DNA of 64,000 nt, taken from NCBI GenBank assembly GCA_004794785.1, contig SJOL01007187.1, positions 557,356 through 621,355 of the forward strand. Reading direction: 5' to 3'. The translations under genes and the position numbers were made by a program. This document shows, one piece after another, positions 1 through 12,340 of the stretch (position 1 is its first letter; every line of letters begins with the position of its first letter). The notes beneath the pieces were generated by a model that did not search any database, was not told the origin of the DNA, and saw only the letters and a list, made by a program, of their open reading frames with translations. The DNA comes from Opisthorchis felineus. Taxonomy: Eukaryota; Platyhelminthes; Trematoda; Opisthorchiida; Opisthorchiidae.

Positions 1-2347
1 ATGGGGAACGTCTGGTGCAGTCGAGTTATTACACAAGTAACACAATCCGATTTTCCAGTGAGCAACTCCGAGACAAATGTGGGGCCCAACTGACAGAAAT
101 GGTAAACAACAAACACTTGGGTCGGTGTTTAAAACGATTTATAGTTTGCTGTTCCCAAAAAACAGCTTATATATAGGCCAGTTCTTCCGTTACAACTCAA
201 TTGCCTCAGAGGAACAACAAAATTTTCTAATTTTTTCCCTATGCTGATAGCATAAAATTCGCGGACTGCAAAACACTAGCAGCGACCGTCCGTACTACTA
301 CGGATATGCATTCGATTCGTTCGCATAACCTTCTGCTGTTGGGCAATCTAGAACTTGTCCCGGCCATCTGAACTACAGTAAAGCTTTAAGCTTAACCAGA
401 TCTGTTTCTGAAGATGTTTCCCATATGGTTGTATAAAATGTTCCTGCCTCAAAATTAATGTCTTCTGCAAGCAGACACATGGCTTCAGATTTCTTGCTTG
501 TCTGAAAGACTGCTTTTCTATTGGGACTTGGATTCAAATCCTTGGATTTCGGGGGATTAGTTAGACTGTGGATACTTTATCCGCAATTTGAGTGTATTTT
601 TTTCGGATTGGAACGCTGAGTGCCTATCTGTGACTAGAAGAAAAACACGGATTTATTCCAGTTCTGCACAACAAATCTGCTTGGTCCTACGCCTGCATAC
701 GAGCGCACTGCGACTGTGAAAATATCCTGGTAAAGACATGTCACTACAAGCATTGTTATCCATGGTGTTTTTTTTTCATTCGTTGCTTTCTACGGCAATC
801 GTTGCATACTACTGATGAGAAATGACCTGGAATGTTTTGTATGACGTACAGCCTATGAGAAATCCACAAAAACAACGTCGTTAGGGACAAATGGGGGCAC
901 GCAAGCGTTTATTTGCCCTTTCCTCTTTGCATATGACGTCATAATTAGGTCACCAGTATTCTTCCCTTTTCCGCTTTATCTGAATTGGAAAACTGCCAGC
1001 CACTTCGGAGTCTCGGTTTCAAGATATTCTCAACCATCTAGAGATAGGCTGTTTGATTCTGACCACACCATCGTCAACTAATTTTCGCCCAAGACACTCG
1101 GGACAAGCGGTCTCCCGAATTCAGACAGCCACTGTTAAGCAGAAGAACTGATCGAAGCTGGCTCAAAACTGGCAGAAGTCAATCTTCCTTCCAACACTTT
1201 GCATACTTTTGAACGTCGTAACTAGGTAAGCTGTTTCGTGTACAAAGAAGAATAAACAGGCCTATCCGGGAGCAGATTATACGTGATGATGAAGGACCAA
1301 TTTCCATGTGGCTGAATCTCACCTTATTGGTGTCAGCTACCCAGAGTCCATCAACCTGAGGCTGTCTGAGCATGTATATGACGTTAGGTGCACAATGAAA
1401 GTATTATATCACAGATAACTGGCCGACCGACCAGCTGATCAGCGACGGGACTAAGTGGACTGAGTATCTTCAGTGATCATAAGTCAGGTTGGTAACGCCA
1501 AATGAAACTGCGGACTTCTTCCGGTAGGCCCCATACTGGCAAAACACCGTCTAGCCGGCGCTTTGATGGGGCAGTCCAGAGTCCGGACATGGTCTGGTCT
1601 CTAGGTTCTGAGTGTTCCGCTGGAGTACCGCACTGCCAGCAAATCTGAATTGAGGTGTATTGAGAATTGGAGCGTTGAGAATACGGCATGAATCATCGCC
1701 CCTGTCTCTTGACTTTGTCGTTTCATATTAGCCCTGGCAACAGTAGTCTATCCATAGAGAAGTGGAGGTGGTTTCTCTAGTCTCCAGTTTGATGGACAGC
1801 ACTCATTGTGGATGGTGAATGGTTATTTCCAGGCTAGAGAAATGGCTTTTTATTGATTCGCATTCTCAATATATTAGCCCCAGCTATGCCGAGGTTCATA
1901 TTTCGTGTCCCTGTCTTTTCGTGGATGTTGGCTTCGAACACGGCCAATTTTCTGTGGATGTCTCCTATACATCGTGGCACCCGTGAAAGATACGATGAAT
2001 TACCTTTACGGATTTTTATGCTGAAGTGACGGAACTCCTGATTAGGTAGGCATTAATTTACGAGTCTGAAAACCCCAGACCACAGGACAAATGAAAAGCT
2101 GCTGCCAGTTCACTGGATGCACAGGTCGAAGGTATGGACCACAGAATTACTCGTTTCCGATTGACTATACCAGTGATTAGGTCCCAAGACAAAATTTTAT
2201 TCAGCGATAAAAAAAAATGCTACGGCTGTCCTCTGGGGATAGTGGCATCATCGATCCTTTTGAACCAGAACCACAAGTAAAAAGTTGATATCACCACTTA
2301 ACCGTATGCCTGGCCAGGAAATCTGCTTAACGAACAAATCAGGTGTT

Positions 2348-2372
2348 TCACATCACATCACATCACATCACA
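2348..2372. repeat. TCACA pentanucleotide microsatellite
   Basis: Five uninterrupted tandem copies of TCACA, seen directly. Nothing around it suggests a function. Confidence 0.9.
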
Positions 2373-5297
2373 CGAACGAACAAACCAAACACATTCAAAC
2401 GGAAAAATGATGAAACCAGGTGACACCACATCAATATAATCTGGACAGAAATTGAACAGTATGTATATTTTCAAGCGTTCTTTACGGCAACTCAAAACCT
2501 GCTTTCATAGTTTTGTCAGAGTCAATCAGGGACGGTGTGACTGTTCGGTGAACTAAGTGACGACCAAAAGCTTCTTATATATTTATTAACCCGGTTGATT
2601 GGTAAAACCCCTCGGGGTTAAGTCAGCTGATCATAAACAGCTGTAATCCGTGTTAAAAGAATGTGGCGAAATACGTCAGACCTACTTCTCATTAAGAGCC
2701 GTTGATAGAGTCGGCAAACCGGTGGCCGTGTAATGGCCAATATTGCCCCAAAACAGGATTTTACATTTATCATACATTTCACATAAGTGGACTGGTATTC
2801 CGACTGGTCGTCTCGCAGATACCCCTAACGCTTGAATTTGCGCGCCTTTACAAAATCCAAGCAGCTCGTTCAGTTTTTCCATCACTCAATCGGCATAATT
2901 GTGTAGCCCCAGATTTTACGTTTGCAACGGGGTCGTTACGGCCTGCTTCATCCAGGAACAGCTGTTTCACAATAAATAAGCGCGTAACAAACGCTTATGG
3001 TGCCTTCCGAACAGTTTTATTCCTCAAAACCTCCCTACAAAACAATAGGCCGGTCACAGCGACGAACTTCCAAGACTGTAGAGCTACACTGTATGACAAC
3101 TACTGTATTCGTCCACCATATCGTTAATATCTACACAACGCTTGTGTTTTCTGGCAGACAACGATTAGCAGTGGGCCTATAATGTGCAGCTGTATCTTAC
3201 ATGATGGAAAATGACGGTATGTGTCGTTATTTTCGACTTGATGTACAGTGTGATTTTTCAGACTTGATAGCCTTCGTGATACTTCGAATCTGCTTCCACC
3301 AAAAGGAAAAGATGTCAAGATTATTGTCTCTGTAAGCGCTGCATGCTTACAAATAAACGAATCCCCTCTGGAGGAGAAGTCTTGCATCAAAGAACGCTTT
3401 CGGTCGGTGTTCTCTTCGTTATCTACATAGTTGGGCTAGTTTGCTTCATTCACCAATCAGTTCTGAACGCTGTCGATCATTTTTTATCTATCACACTCTA
3501 TCCTTGGTCGATATTCGGATAAGCTTAGACATGTTTTGGCGTTCAACGTGGCTAAAATCTGTTTAGTGTTTCTTGATTCGAATGGAACTTCCTGTAACTT
3601 TCTCCAGAATGTGTAGGTGAATATGTAAAGCGAAAATCAAGTGAAGGAGAGAGCTGGAGTTGTGTAGTGAAAATAGTGTCTTTCATGGGGTTTTGGACCT
3701 ATTCGGATCAGAGATAAAGTTTCAACTCCCAGTTAGACTCACGTTTTATCTCCACAAACATGCAAAATTATGAGTTCTGCCGAATGGTATTGCTGAAGAC
3801 TCTGATTGCTCTCAGTCGTTGAGACGCCAACTGTCAGAGTGGGGAGAACTGTTCTCTCCGGGAAACTTCACAAAATGTGGCGGAGTTTTTCACCGCCTAT
3901 CGGAGATTTCACTCTTTCTTAACCGTGAAATTACAGATAACACACCAGACCTGGTGCACATCAAAATCACGTGCGTCCTATCGCTTACTCTTACGGGTAG
4001 TAGACGGTGACGTCCGGAAAGTAAGGTAAACCGGCTAGTCACGTGATGGTTGTTAGCATTGCTCCAGGCTTCGCTGCTATCTGCAAACTACATCGCTTAC
4101 ATCAGTTAGTGTCCGATAGGGCTAACAACCGCTGTCCCCATAAAATGGAGGCACCGGAGCAACTTTGTCCAGTTCTCCATTGTCTGACAGTAAATGTTGC
4201 TGCCTGGTCTACTACGCAAAACGTCTAGAACGTCAATGTGTGGGCAGAATTTGGGCGATTCGTGCACAGCGGCCTCCGCAAGCGCATACTGTGCATTTTC
4301 TGCGTCAGACAAACAGCAGTGAAAATCAGACAAGCTTGTCTAGACACTAACTCTAATCCAATTGGAGCTGACTGATCTCTTTGTTTGCCAGTAACCTTAA
4401 AACAATGGGGAAGTGTGTGTGACTGGGCCGTTTGATCAAATCCGTCGCCGCCTACCCATCCAACTAGGAGGGGTAGTGGCTTGCCCAGGTAGGTGCACAG
4501 CAGGAGCCTAGGCCACAGTGTCAGTGTGGGACAAGTAAACAAACTGCTTATCGTTCAAGGTCACTCAGGTGATTCCCTTGTTCAGTTCATAGAATAAAAC
4601 AATCAGCCACCAAATGAATTTAAAGCACAGCGGACTTTCGATGCTCTCTACCCCTATGGACAGGTGTTGTTCAACTAAGTATCTAGGACCAAAACTCCTA
4701 CCCATGCAGTGAGTGCGCGAACTACAAACCCTGACTAACTCAGTCGTCAGCCTAGTACAAAACAATACAGATTCAACGAAAACCGTGATTAACCAAAACC
4801 TGTCTACAAAGTGGTCAACCTAGTTGTCCGGATATTTCGTTCCACGGACACAGCGAAAAAGGAGGCTTCTCTCGCGGAAACAGCCGCACACCTGTCGCTT
4901 ATCTGTCATCCAAGTTTCAGTAACCTTGGGCCGTGGAGGAAGTATTGATGCATACAACTAACAAATGATGAAAACTAGCACCTGTTTCTCTCGACACAGG
5001 ACATTTCGATATATATAGTTATAAGCATACAAATATAGGTTTTATAGGTCGACGGTTGCGAACATACTTTTCCGTATCAAGTGTTTAGATCCTAACCAGC
5101 GCTTATGAAAGTTAATTATAAGTTGTGTGGACCAGGCATCTGAGTTCAATCAACTGCTCGGAGTCAGATCCATTCGAGTCATGTCACTTTAAACCGGTAG
5201 TGCAAAAGCAAGCCGTCACTAACAGGGCACTACTTGACCCAATTACAAAAGGTGGATGGCCAGATTGTGAAAACACCTCAACAGATGCCTCTGCACC

Positions 5298-5340
5298 TAT
5301 TATATCACCTGGCCTGTTTAGCAGTCCAGGTGATATAATA
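5298..5340. repeat. Perfect 15-bp inverted repeat (hairpin)
   Basis: The left arm, 5298-5312, reads TATTATATCACCTGG. Its exact reverse complement is at 5326-5340, leaving a 13-nt spacer. The AT-rich outer half and the CACCTGG inner half are both fully paired. It could be a small MITE-like palindrome or a foldback transcript. I see no target-site duplication immediately outside the arms, so mobility is not shown. Confidence 0.85.
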
Positions 5341-5699
5341 TACTTGTTCGTAACAATAAAACTCACCTGTATACAATGCACTTTGCTACTTGAGTCCACT
5401 TGTAGGACTCATAACTCAGCCAAAATGGGTAACCAAACATGATACTAACCTGGGTTAATGTAGGCAGTTGAGTCACCATGGTTATAATTTCCCCATTCCT
5501 CCCATGAGTTTAGTTCCGAGTGCACACTGCTAGACAATACTGAATATCTAGTTCCTCACGAGCTATTTACTTGTCATCGCTAGTGTTCTAACCAACTGTT
5601 GTCCCCGTTCCAGTGCTTTACTTTCGGAAAAAGACTCTCCAACAAGGGACGAGTGAGTGCAAATGTGACAAGGTGCCTCGCGCTACTTAAAGGACGCTT

Positions 5700-5890
5700 T
5701 TAACATTGATCCAGGCTGCCTGATCGGCGTTTGGTGAATACCCATCATCATCGACCGTGCTTCTATGGAATGCCTGAACACTTAACATCGTCGTCGTGCC
5801 TCTGTGACGTGACCGAACACTCGTCGGCCGTTGCTGAATTGGCTGATTGATTGAATGGCCTGAAAGCTTGGTGGCTTCCCTATTGAGATT
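5700..5890 (-). repeat. Dispersed repeat, copy 1 (unclassified)
   Basis: The reverse complement of this segment aligns by eye with 19490-19660. Shared blocks include a run resembling TCACAGAAGCACGAC, then ATGATGATAAGTG, GCTCAGGCAT and GTGTTCACCAA, all in the same order and spacing. I found no A or B box and no coding potential. It is a divergent interspersed repeat of unknown class. Confidence 0.6.
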
Positions 5891-6920
5891 TTAGTGGGAT
5901 TTGAGTGTCTCAAGGCATTGTGGGATTATTTCCAGCAATCTGACCTTCGTAAGAGCTAGCTCGATAAAGTCGTCACTTAGCTATACCAACATGTATACTT
6001 TCATTACAAGATATGTTACGAGGGATCTATCAGTCAGTACAGCATATATAATAAAGGTCGTCATTTTATCTGATACCGTCGGTTCTCACCTTATAGAACT
6101 TAATGTGCCAGGAATAATAATTTGGTGAGACCATATGCCTTTCTCGCGGCCCTGATCTCCGGGTCGTGCATGCTGCGTAAGTCATTAGAAGCTCAAATCT
6201 CACAATTCCCTTTGAAATTTTGGGACAGTGCCATTAGAAGCGAGGTTATTTCTTCCTGTTGTTGCGTCATATCCATCCCCGCAGAAAAAGAACTGGACCT
6301 TATCACGGTGTGTACCCCTGTGACTCATTGAGCCATACTGGGTGGTTGCAGTTCAACGATCACACAGTTTCTGGTCAGTGGATACAGGTTATATAAACAG
6401 TCTCACTGTCCTCCAGGAAAACTTAAGACTACTTGTTTCCCCAAAGAACTTGCTCTTTTACGTCAGTAGACCGGCATTTACCCGATGACTTGCAGTCAAC
6501 TGTTGAGACGAAGACTTTGTTCGAGGGGTCTAATCGTCCTCTTGACTAGGCGTGGATATTCTTCAGGTCTGCGTTAAACGGACATCACTCATTTGGTCAT
6601 TAGGAAGCTCATGGATCTCGAAACGAACCAATCGGAGCCGACTTTACCGACGCCTGCATACTGACCCAAAACTGGATATTACTGATCATTGGAGAGATCC
6701 GTACTTGGTGTACGAACTCTTAACTGCTGATCAACCCAGCTAGCCCGTCCCAAAATTTGGATCTCGGGCAGGACCGTCGCTTTGCTGGAGTTCCGGTCGC
6801 AGCCACAATTTCACCCGACGCAACCTTCACTATCACGTAAAACTGAGCACCCGTGCGGACCGGTAAACTTCGTAGATTCAAACAGCCGAAACCGAAAATA
6901 CTTTATATCTCCGAAGATGG
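5891..6920. other. Stretch without a recognisable gene
   Basis: I see nothing clear here. The end of the stretch may contain a very decayed upstream part of the RTE-like LINE that becomes readable at about 6930, but I could not align an endonuclease domain. Confidence 0.35.
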
Positions 6921-6929
6921 TTCATGTGA

Positions 6930-8455
6930 TTTGTTTCGACAGGCCTCCGGAAGTCTCTAACCGGTGGAAGCACCAAGAACCACATTCGCTTCCTGTTATC
7001 CAACAAAGAAGGACGTTGGAATCGTTGGGCAGAATACTTCAACATGACGATTCAGTTGGCCATCTGCTGCAAACCATCAGGCCTGCGGTCAGCAACAGAC
7101 GCGTGAACTATGGTTACGGAATCCCAGAAGTTTTTGGTTGAATATCTCTCTTCGGGTATCACCCTAATCCTGGTTCCGACGACCTTCCGCCTGCTCTTTT
7201 CCAGGGCGTTGGTGAATTCCTCAGTCAGTGCCTGTATAACTTATTTGTGTCTGTCCGGGAAAAATGGACTGTCCTAGAGAATGAGGATGAGTCGATAACA
7301 GTACACTTGTTCCAAATGGATACTCGCAATGAATGGAGTAATAGGGATGACTTTCTTTGTAACAAGGCTTCTGGCCTCGGTGATTCTTCATAGTATTAAC
7401 CCTGACTCATGAGCATCAAGCGGGATTTCGACATGATGGATGTTATGCCCACAATAATCAGGTATAATTTGATGCTGTGGGCAAAGAGGGTGCACAATCT
7501 TGACCCTCTGTGTATACAAAGGTGCCTTCTATTATGTCTATCGTACATCGCTTCTAACCACGTTTGCCAGAAAAAGGATGACCCAAAAGTTTTTTGACAA
7601 TCCGTTTCTTATATTCACATAATCCCGAGCTTGTGAAAAGATACGGAGAGCTCTGTAGATGCTTCCCTAAAATAAGTGGTATCCGGCAGGACTATGCACT
7701 CTTTCTGTTTCTGTTCAACCTTGTCACTGCTGAATTAATGAGGCGAACGCCGGATGGCTTCCCAAACCCGGGTGTCCCAATGATTACCGGGGAGAATCTC
7801 GTCGAAATGGAGTAAGCAAGCGACATCATCCCAATCTTTTTAAAATGAATACAAAGTCCAAGCATTGTTGAATAAGCTGAACACCGTCATATCATCTTTC
7901 AGCAACGGTAAAGTGCAAAATCACTCCAAAAAGCGGATTCTCTGAAAATGCTCCTAGGAGTTGGGAGAGATGCACAAAAACTCATGGAGAATTTCGTATA
8001 TTTCAATGGTTTTGTTAGCTGTGAGGGAAGTCAGTGCACGAAAATCAGAAGCCCGAATCCTGTTTGTCAGTTCGCGTCACTTGTAGCGCCCAAAGAACAT
8101 ATCACTGGGTCTGAAGGGACGTGTGTACCGTGCTTCAGTGTTGTTTTATAGTTGCAAGATCCGACCTCCGCGGACAGATGATGTGAGGCTTCCTAAGGTT
8201 CTCGACTAGTACTGTCTCGGGAGCCTTGTTGCTGCCGACGAATGCGTAACGACTTAGTCGGAAAATCGCTATTGGGCTGTGCAGGAGGTACTTCAGTCGC
8301 GGAAAACACCCACCAAAATCAGCTGAGTTGGTCCGACTATGCGCTAAGGATGTGGAATCATCTACTGAAACGAGTGTTCTTCTCGGTGTCTCCTTCAGTA
8401 TGGCGCAAACTGCGGGGTAGACAACATGTGATTTGGCAAAAGGGTGTGAAATAAA
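6930..8455 (+). pseudogene. RTE-like LINE copy 1: decayed reverse transcriptase
   Basis: This is a non-LTR retrotransposon relic broken by several frameshifts and stops. Starting near 6936, the translation matches the linker before the RT domain, ending near 7060 with a phrase like RWAEYFN. A frame near 7410 gives EHQAGFR, typical of RT in this family. At 7594-7815 the frame contains a form of SGIRQ followed by FLFNLVTAELMRRTPDGF, corresponding to the RT palm before the YADD box. At 8242-8454 the C-terminal tail is seen as GCAGGTSV, LKRVFFSV and GRQHVIWQKGVK. Intact relatives carry endonuclease plus RT and copy RNA into a nicked target. This copy cannot make a functional protein. The RTE-clade call rests on resemblance to the other copies, which have ATG-rich 3' tails. 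Confidence 0.75.
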
Positions 8456-8472
8456 TAACAAGGAGAATGATC

Positions 8473-8640
8473 GAGGTAACACACTACTTATAACCCAGCT
8501 GAATCTTTCGTTTATGATGTTCTTGACGGAAATTCGGGGACTGCGCCTACCTGATGACCCCCAAGAAGGATGAAAGCGGTTGTGGACTGTCGAATAGTTT
8601 TCAGTAATCTTGTGAGTAAAGTATTACGTCTATACACGTA
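8473..8640 (+). repeat. Hammerhead-type repeat, copy a
   Basis: The first part, about 8486-8520, matches the module shared with other copies (CAGCTGAATCT...CGTTTATGATGTTC). The second part carries a hammerhead-like core: CTGATGA at 8551-8557, a decayed helix II and GAAA at 8572-8575, followed by GGTT where the family consensus has GGTC. The downstream block TTTTCAGTAATCTTGTGAG matches the family's usual TTTTCAGCAACCTTATGA. It lies exactly between the RTE-like copy and the R2-like element. Confidence 0.65.
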
Positions 8641-10010
8641 TCGCGATATCTTGGTATGACGACCAACGCCCGGAGATGAAAGCAATGGTGATTTGTGGAG
8701 ACAGAAAACATCGGGCGACCGCGGTCTCAGTCGAATCTCTTTGCGTCGCCGAGAAACTCATCAATCTTCTGGGTCCGGTAGACACCATGACACATTTGGA
8801 CGTCCCCTTTACTTTCAATAGGAAAGGAATCTGCACCCACCGATATGAGCTGCGGAGACGGCTCGATGAGGTGACGCGTCCCACGTTGAAGCCCCATCAA
8901 AGAATGGAGATTACAAGGAACTACCTGATACCGAGGCTGACATATTCGCTCGCACTGGGCCATGTCCACCGAAATGTGCTAAAAAGGTTGAACAATTACA
9001 TCAGGCAATCTATTCGTGGCTGGCTACGTCTACCGAAGGATACCCCGATCAGCTATATCAACGCCAGTAACAAACATTAGGGACTTGGTATCCCAAGTCG
9101 GGGTTCAGCCATTCCGATGATACAGCGGGAAGGGCGTGTGGGAAATCTTCTGTACCCAGTAGCGAATGTTATGCAATGTGGTCAAAGATTCCTCATTTGG
9201 CAAGGTTGTTCGGGAACTCAGCCTTCCGGTCTGAGTCCAAAGTGCATGTGTGAACACCAAGGAAGAGTTGGTGGCAGCTTGGGTCGATAGTCTGCACAAC
9301 AGCGTTGATAGTCGCAAATTACTAGAGTTAGTCGCTTCACCTCTCTCGGATCAATTGCTTGTGTTTTCGGAACGTGTGTTTTTCGGGTATTTATCCGCGG
9401 TATCCATCTCCGGTGCAACCAGCTTAGGACGAGAGTTAGAAACAAACGGCGTGGTCGTAGTGGCTAGACGATCTTCTGTCGTGGAAAATGTGGTCAACCG
9501 TAGAGTTTGGTGCATATTCTACAGTCTTGCTGGATTACACATGATGCAGGATGTGTTTTTCACAATCGGGTTACGAGGAAACTCGCGAAACGTCTACACC
9601 GCCTGGGATACACCGTCTTCTAGGAGTTGAGAACACATACGTCGACGTCTTTCACCAAGCCTGACCTAACCGTTGTTCGGGAGTGCCGAGCAGCTGTGAT
9701 GGACGTGAGCATACTCTCGAAGTGACGGAGTGATTGTGTGGAATGAGAAGAAGCAGATGCATGGTGCTGATGATTGTTCCCTCGCCATCATCTCAGACCT
9801 ACGTGCAATCGATTGTGATGTTGACTCTTTGGTTCGCCAACCGATGATCATTTCATGCCGACGAGTCTGCTTCCCTCAATCTGCCAAGGCTTTTGTTAGA
9901 CTGGAACTTCCTAAGGTCACAGTCAGTGATTTGGGTTTGCCCACCATTTTGGGCTGTCTACTTAGGACATTTTTGTGCGTGTTCGTTCTTGCAATTGACT
10001 TTCACATCTG
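8625..10010 (+). pseudogene. R2-like LINE: RT thumb, zinc knuckle and restriction-like endonuclease
   Basis: This is the C-terminal half of an R2-type non-LTR retrotransposon. From 8664 to 9080 one open frame gives the end of the RT: VDTMTHLDVPFTFN, LKPHQRMEITRNYLIPRL, ALGHVHRNVLKRL and WLRLPKDTPISYI. After a stop, the phrase GLGIPS continues in the same frame, then shifts. Around 9477-9550 a Cys-Cys-His-Cys knuckle is readable (CRGKC, then HILQSC and THD). Around 9647-9720 comes KPDLTVVRECRAAVMDVSI, the PD...D core of the restriction-like endonuclease that nicks the target in R2-type elements. The tail near 9930-9990 contains LGLPTILG and LLRTF. There are at least two frameshifts and one stop, so it is dead. 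No 28S rRNA sequence is visible around it. The N-terminal zinc fingers and RT palm are missing, so the copy is 5' truncated. Confidence 0.8.
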
Positions 10011-10019
10011 ACCCAGTAC

Positions 10020-11000
10020 GACGGACACCTTGCGCCCGTTGTGTGTCTACTGTATGCTAGCACTTACTTTATGTTCAAGAGCATTCAGCATCGTTCGCCC
10101 TTTGTTCATTTGCTGTTCATTACACGTGTATTTTCATAGCAAACATTCTTACACACGTCGGCAATTATCTTGTCTGACTGGAACTGTTAGTGACAAGCCT
10201 TCGATTGGAACGTTTCTCTCGTTTTATATAATATTCTCCTGTACACCCTTCCACATCTATCGCTCGGATTTACTTTTTGTTTCTGAACATGTTCTTCCAA
10301 AATAAACAATACATAACAGTATTGGGACGTGTGCATCAGTAAGCGATTGAGTTTTATTAGTCGGCATGTTTGGCTACATGCCGTTTACCTCCTGCATATG
10401 CATTTACATGTGCATGGCATCAGGGAAGCTGTGAAAATATCCTAAGAAAACGTATTGGCAAATAATTTTTGGGGATTATGTGAAGAGAAAATTCCCCCAC
10501 CATCTATGGAAGGTGAGTTGTCCAAGCAATCGATTACAGTTGTGTAAAATGGGCAGCCAAACGCGCTCAACCATTCTTTCCGCCTTATTCTGTACGGAAG
10601 TGCGTACAAGAGGTCCCCAACCAAGAACATCCTCAGTAAGGCCTTTTGTATCTCAAAAAGGCCTTGACAACCCAAAATAATCCCTCTGACAGTAGTTCGG
10701 AACGGATGGCATTGACAGGCCCACAACCCACAAAAATGCCCGACCAGTACACATGATCCTTTTCATTTCTTTTATCTTTTCATTCAGCTTGATCTTAGGC
10801 ACGTCTTCTCTCTTGTGAACACTGCTGCGCCTCTCAGAACTTGTCCCATCAGACCCATCCACAAATGTGTCGATAGTTATCAGCAGCGCTGCATTTTCAC
10901 TTGCTCTCTTCGGTCACCATTGTACACAGTATAGTAGGAGGCAAATCCTGACCAAGCTGCAGAACTTAATGGTTTTTAGGTCACACTGACTCTCTGACCA
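10020..11000. other. Stretch without a recognisable gene
   Basis: I see no gene family, repeat or RNA signature. Short reading frames on both strands have no recognisable motifs. Confidence 0.45.
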
Positions 11001-11008
11001 TTGTTCAG

Positions 11009-11172
11009 CATGCGGATGGCACATTGCTTAGGAGGTAGGGTTAACTGGACGAAAAGTGATGGCTCCATCCAGAGGGTCATTACAAGTAACTCATCAAACG
11101 TCACCCTGGTTATCAATAACGTTCAGCACCTACCGTTGGGCCAAAAATATAGGTTCAATATAATGGGACAAA
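11009..11172 (+). CDS. Possible exon encoding part of a fibronectin type III-like domain
   Basis: A pyrimidine-rich stretch ending TTGTTCAG at 11008 is a plausible splice acceptor, and AAA followed by GTAAAC at 11173 a plausible but weak donor. Between them the open frame reads VNWTKSDGSIQRV, SNVTLVINN and LPLGQKYRFNI. This pattern of a Trp, an alternating hydrophobic strand, then Leu-Pro-x-Gly-x-x-Tyr-x-Phe is what strands B, E and F of an FN3 domain look like. FN3 domains occur in cell-surface receptors and adhesion proteins. The surrounding open frame runs on to 11456 but loses character after the putative donor. No neighbouring exon was found, so this may be chance resemblance or one exon of a large intron-rich gene. 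Confidence 0.22.
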
Positions 11173-11459
11173 GTAAACCTTTATTGGTGCGAATGCCTAC
11201 AGCGACCTATATTTGGCTTCTACTCAGTTACTCAGTGTTTCTAAGCAACCGGAATCCAAAATGTTGGTTAGTAGCGAAAGTTTACTGTAGAAAAGTTATT
11301 TTTCAAAAAGTAACACACATCACGGAGAGCAGTAGTCCTCAGAATACTGGCTTTCACCAAAGATATGGCCATTGTCAAGAGTTTTTACGTACTGGAGCGT
11401 CACTCGTTGGACTTTTGTCGGTCGCTCGCGTTCGAACCAAAATGCATTTCCAATAGTAT

Positions 11460-12340
11460 AAGGAAAGTGTTTTTTGGGTTCTCAAACGCCTTTTGAAGTA
11501 GCTATAATGGCTCTTATGGCAGGTGTTTACAGCTGAAGTTTCTTTCTCGCTACTATCACGAACGTTTCTCCTTTCATATAGTAAAACAGGGGAACACCTA
11601 TCTAGGGAATAACTGCCTGTATTTTGTCTCATGATTTTCATAACTCCCACGATTCCGGAGTGGAGCTCAGGCTCAAAAACCACTGGGGTCAAACAGAAAT
11701 GGGCATAACGAATAAATGCATTGGACAGCCGTCAATAAGCAGATGATGACGCCATCGATACAGCAGCTCTGAAGAGTAATTTTTTCATGTTGTTTGTCCG
11801 CACAATAGGAGGTGGCATTTGTTCGTCGGGACTACATCTGAGGGAGAAATAAAATCGGGTAAAATATACCCGTGAAAGGAAGAATGCCCCTCGGTGCGAA
11901 GTCACCGTTACACCTGTATTGATGCGGACACCTGCATCCACCAACATTTGGACTGTGTCCAGTTGCTAAATTTATTTGAATGTGGAGGCGTTAAAATAAA
12001 GGGGAAAAAGCAGTGGTAAATGCATAGTGTGTGTTTACGTGTTATTCTGTCGGTACATGTAAGTATGTTTTGCCGCCGTGCACTGTGCACTTCCTTCTAT
12101 TCAGTAGGGAGAGAGACACTTTTTGAGTGGTCTACCTTTTCTGGTACGTTGACCTTAGCAATCTGCCAAACAGCGGCCATTTGTCGAAATGTTTTTCCCG
12201 ATGCTTTAAGGTGGTTTTTCGATTTGTTGATCTTGCATTCACATCACTCTAACTTGAAAAGCCTCTCTATTGTCCTGGTACAGTGATTCTAGTGAGTCCA
12301 TACCAAAGAGGCGGAGCACTGGACCATGGTTTCAGTCTTA
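11460..12340. other. Stretch without a recognisable gene
   Basis: Nothing recognisable. If the FN3-like exon is real, this could be intron. Confidence 0.4.

Larger units (their letters stand above)
1..5690. other. Stretch without a recognisable gene
   Basis: I see no supported gene in this stretch. Reading frames up to about 140 codons occur on both strands, but their translations show no family motif, and frames of this length are expected by chance in 64 kb at this base composition. The only clear structures are a five-unit TCACA microsatellite at 2348-2372 and a 15-bp-stem hairpin at 5298-5340, both listed separately. Confidence 0.5.

Noticed and set aside
2702..3127. A 141-codon frame as a gene
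   Set aside because: No motif, no splice or Kozak support, and several frames of this length are expected by chance in 64 kb.
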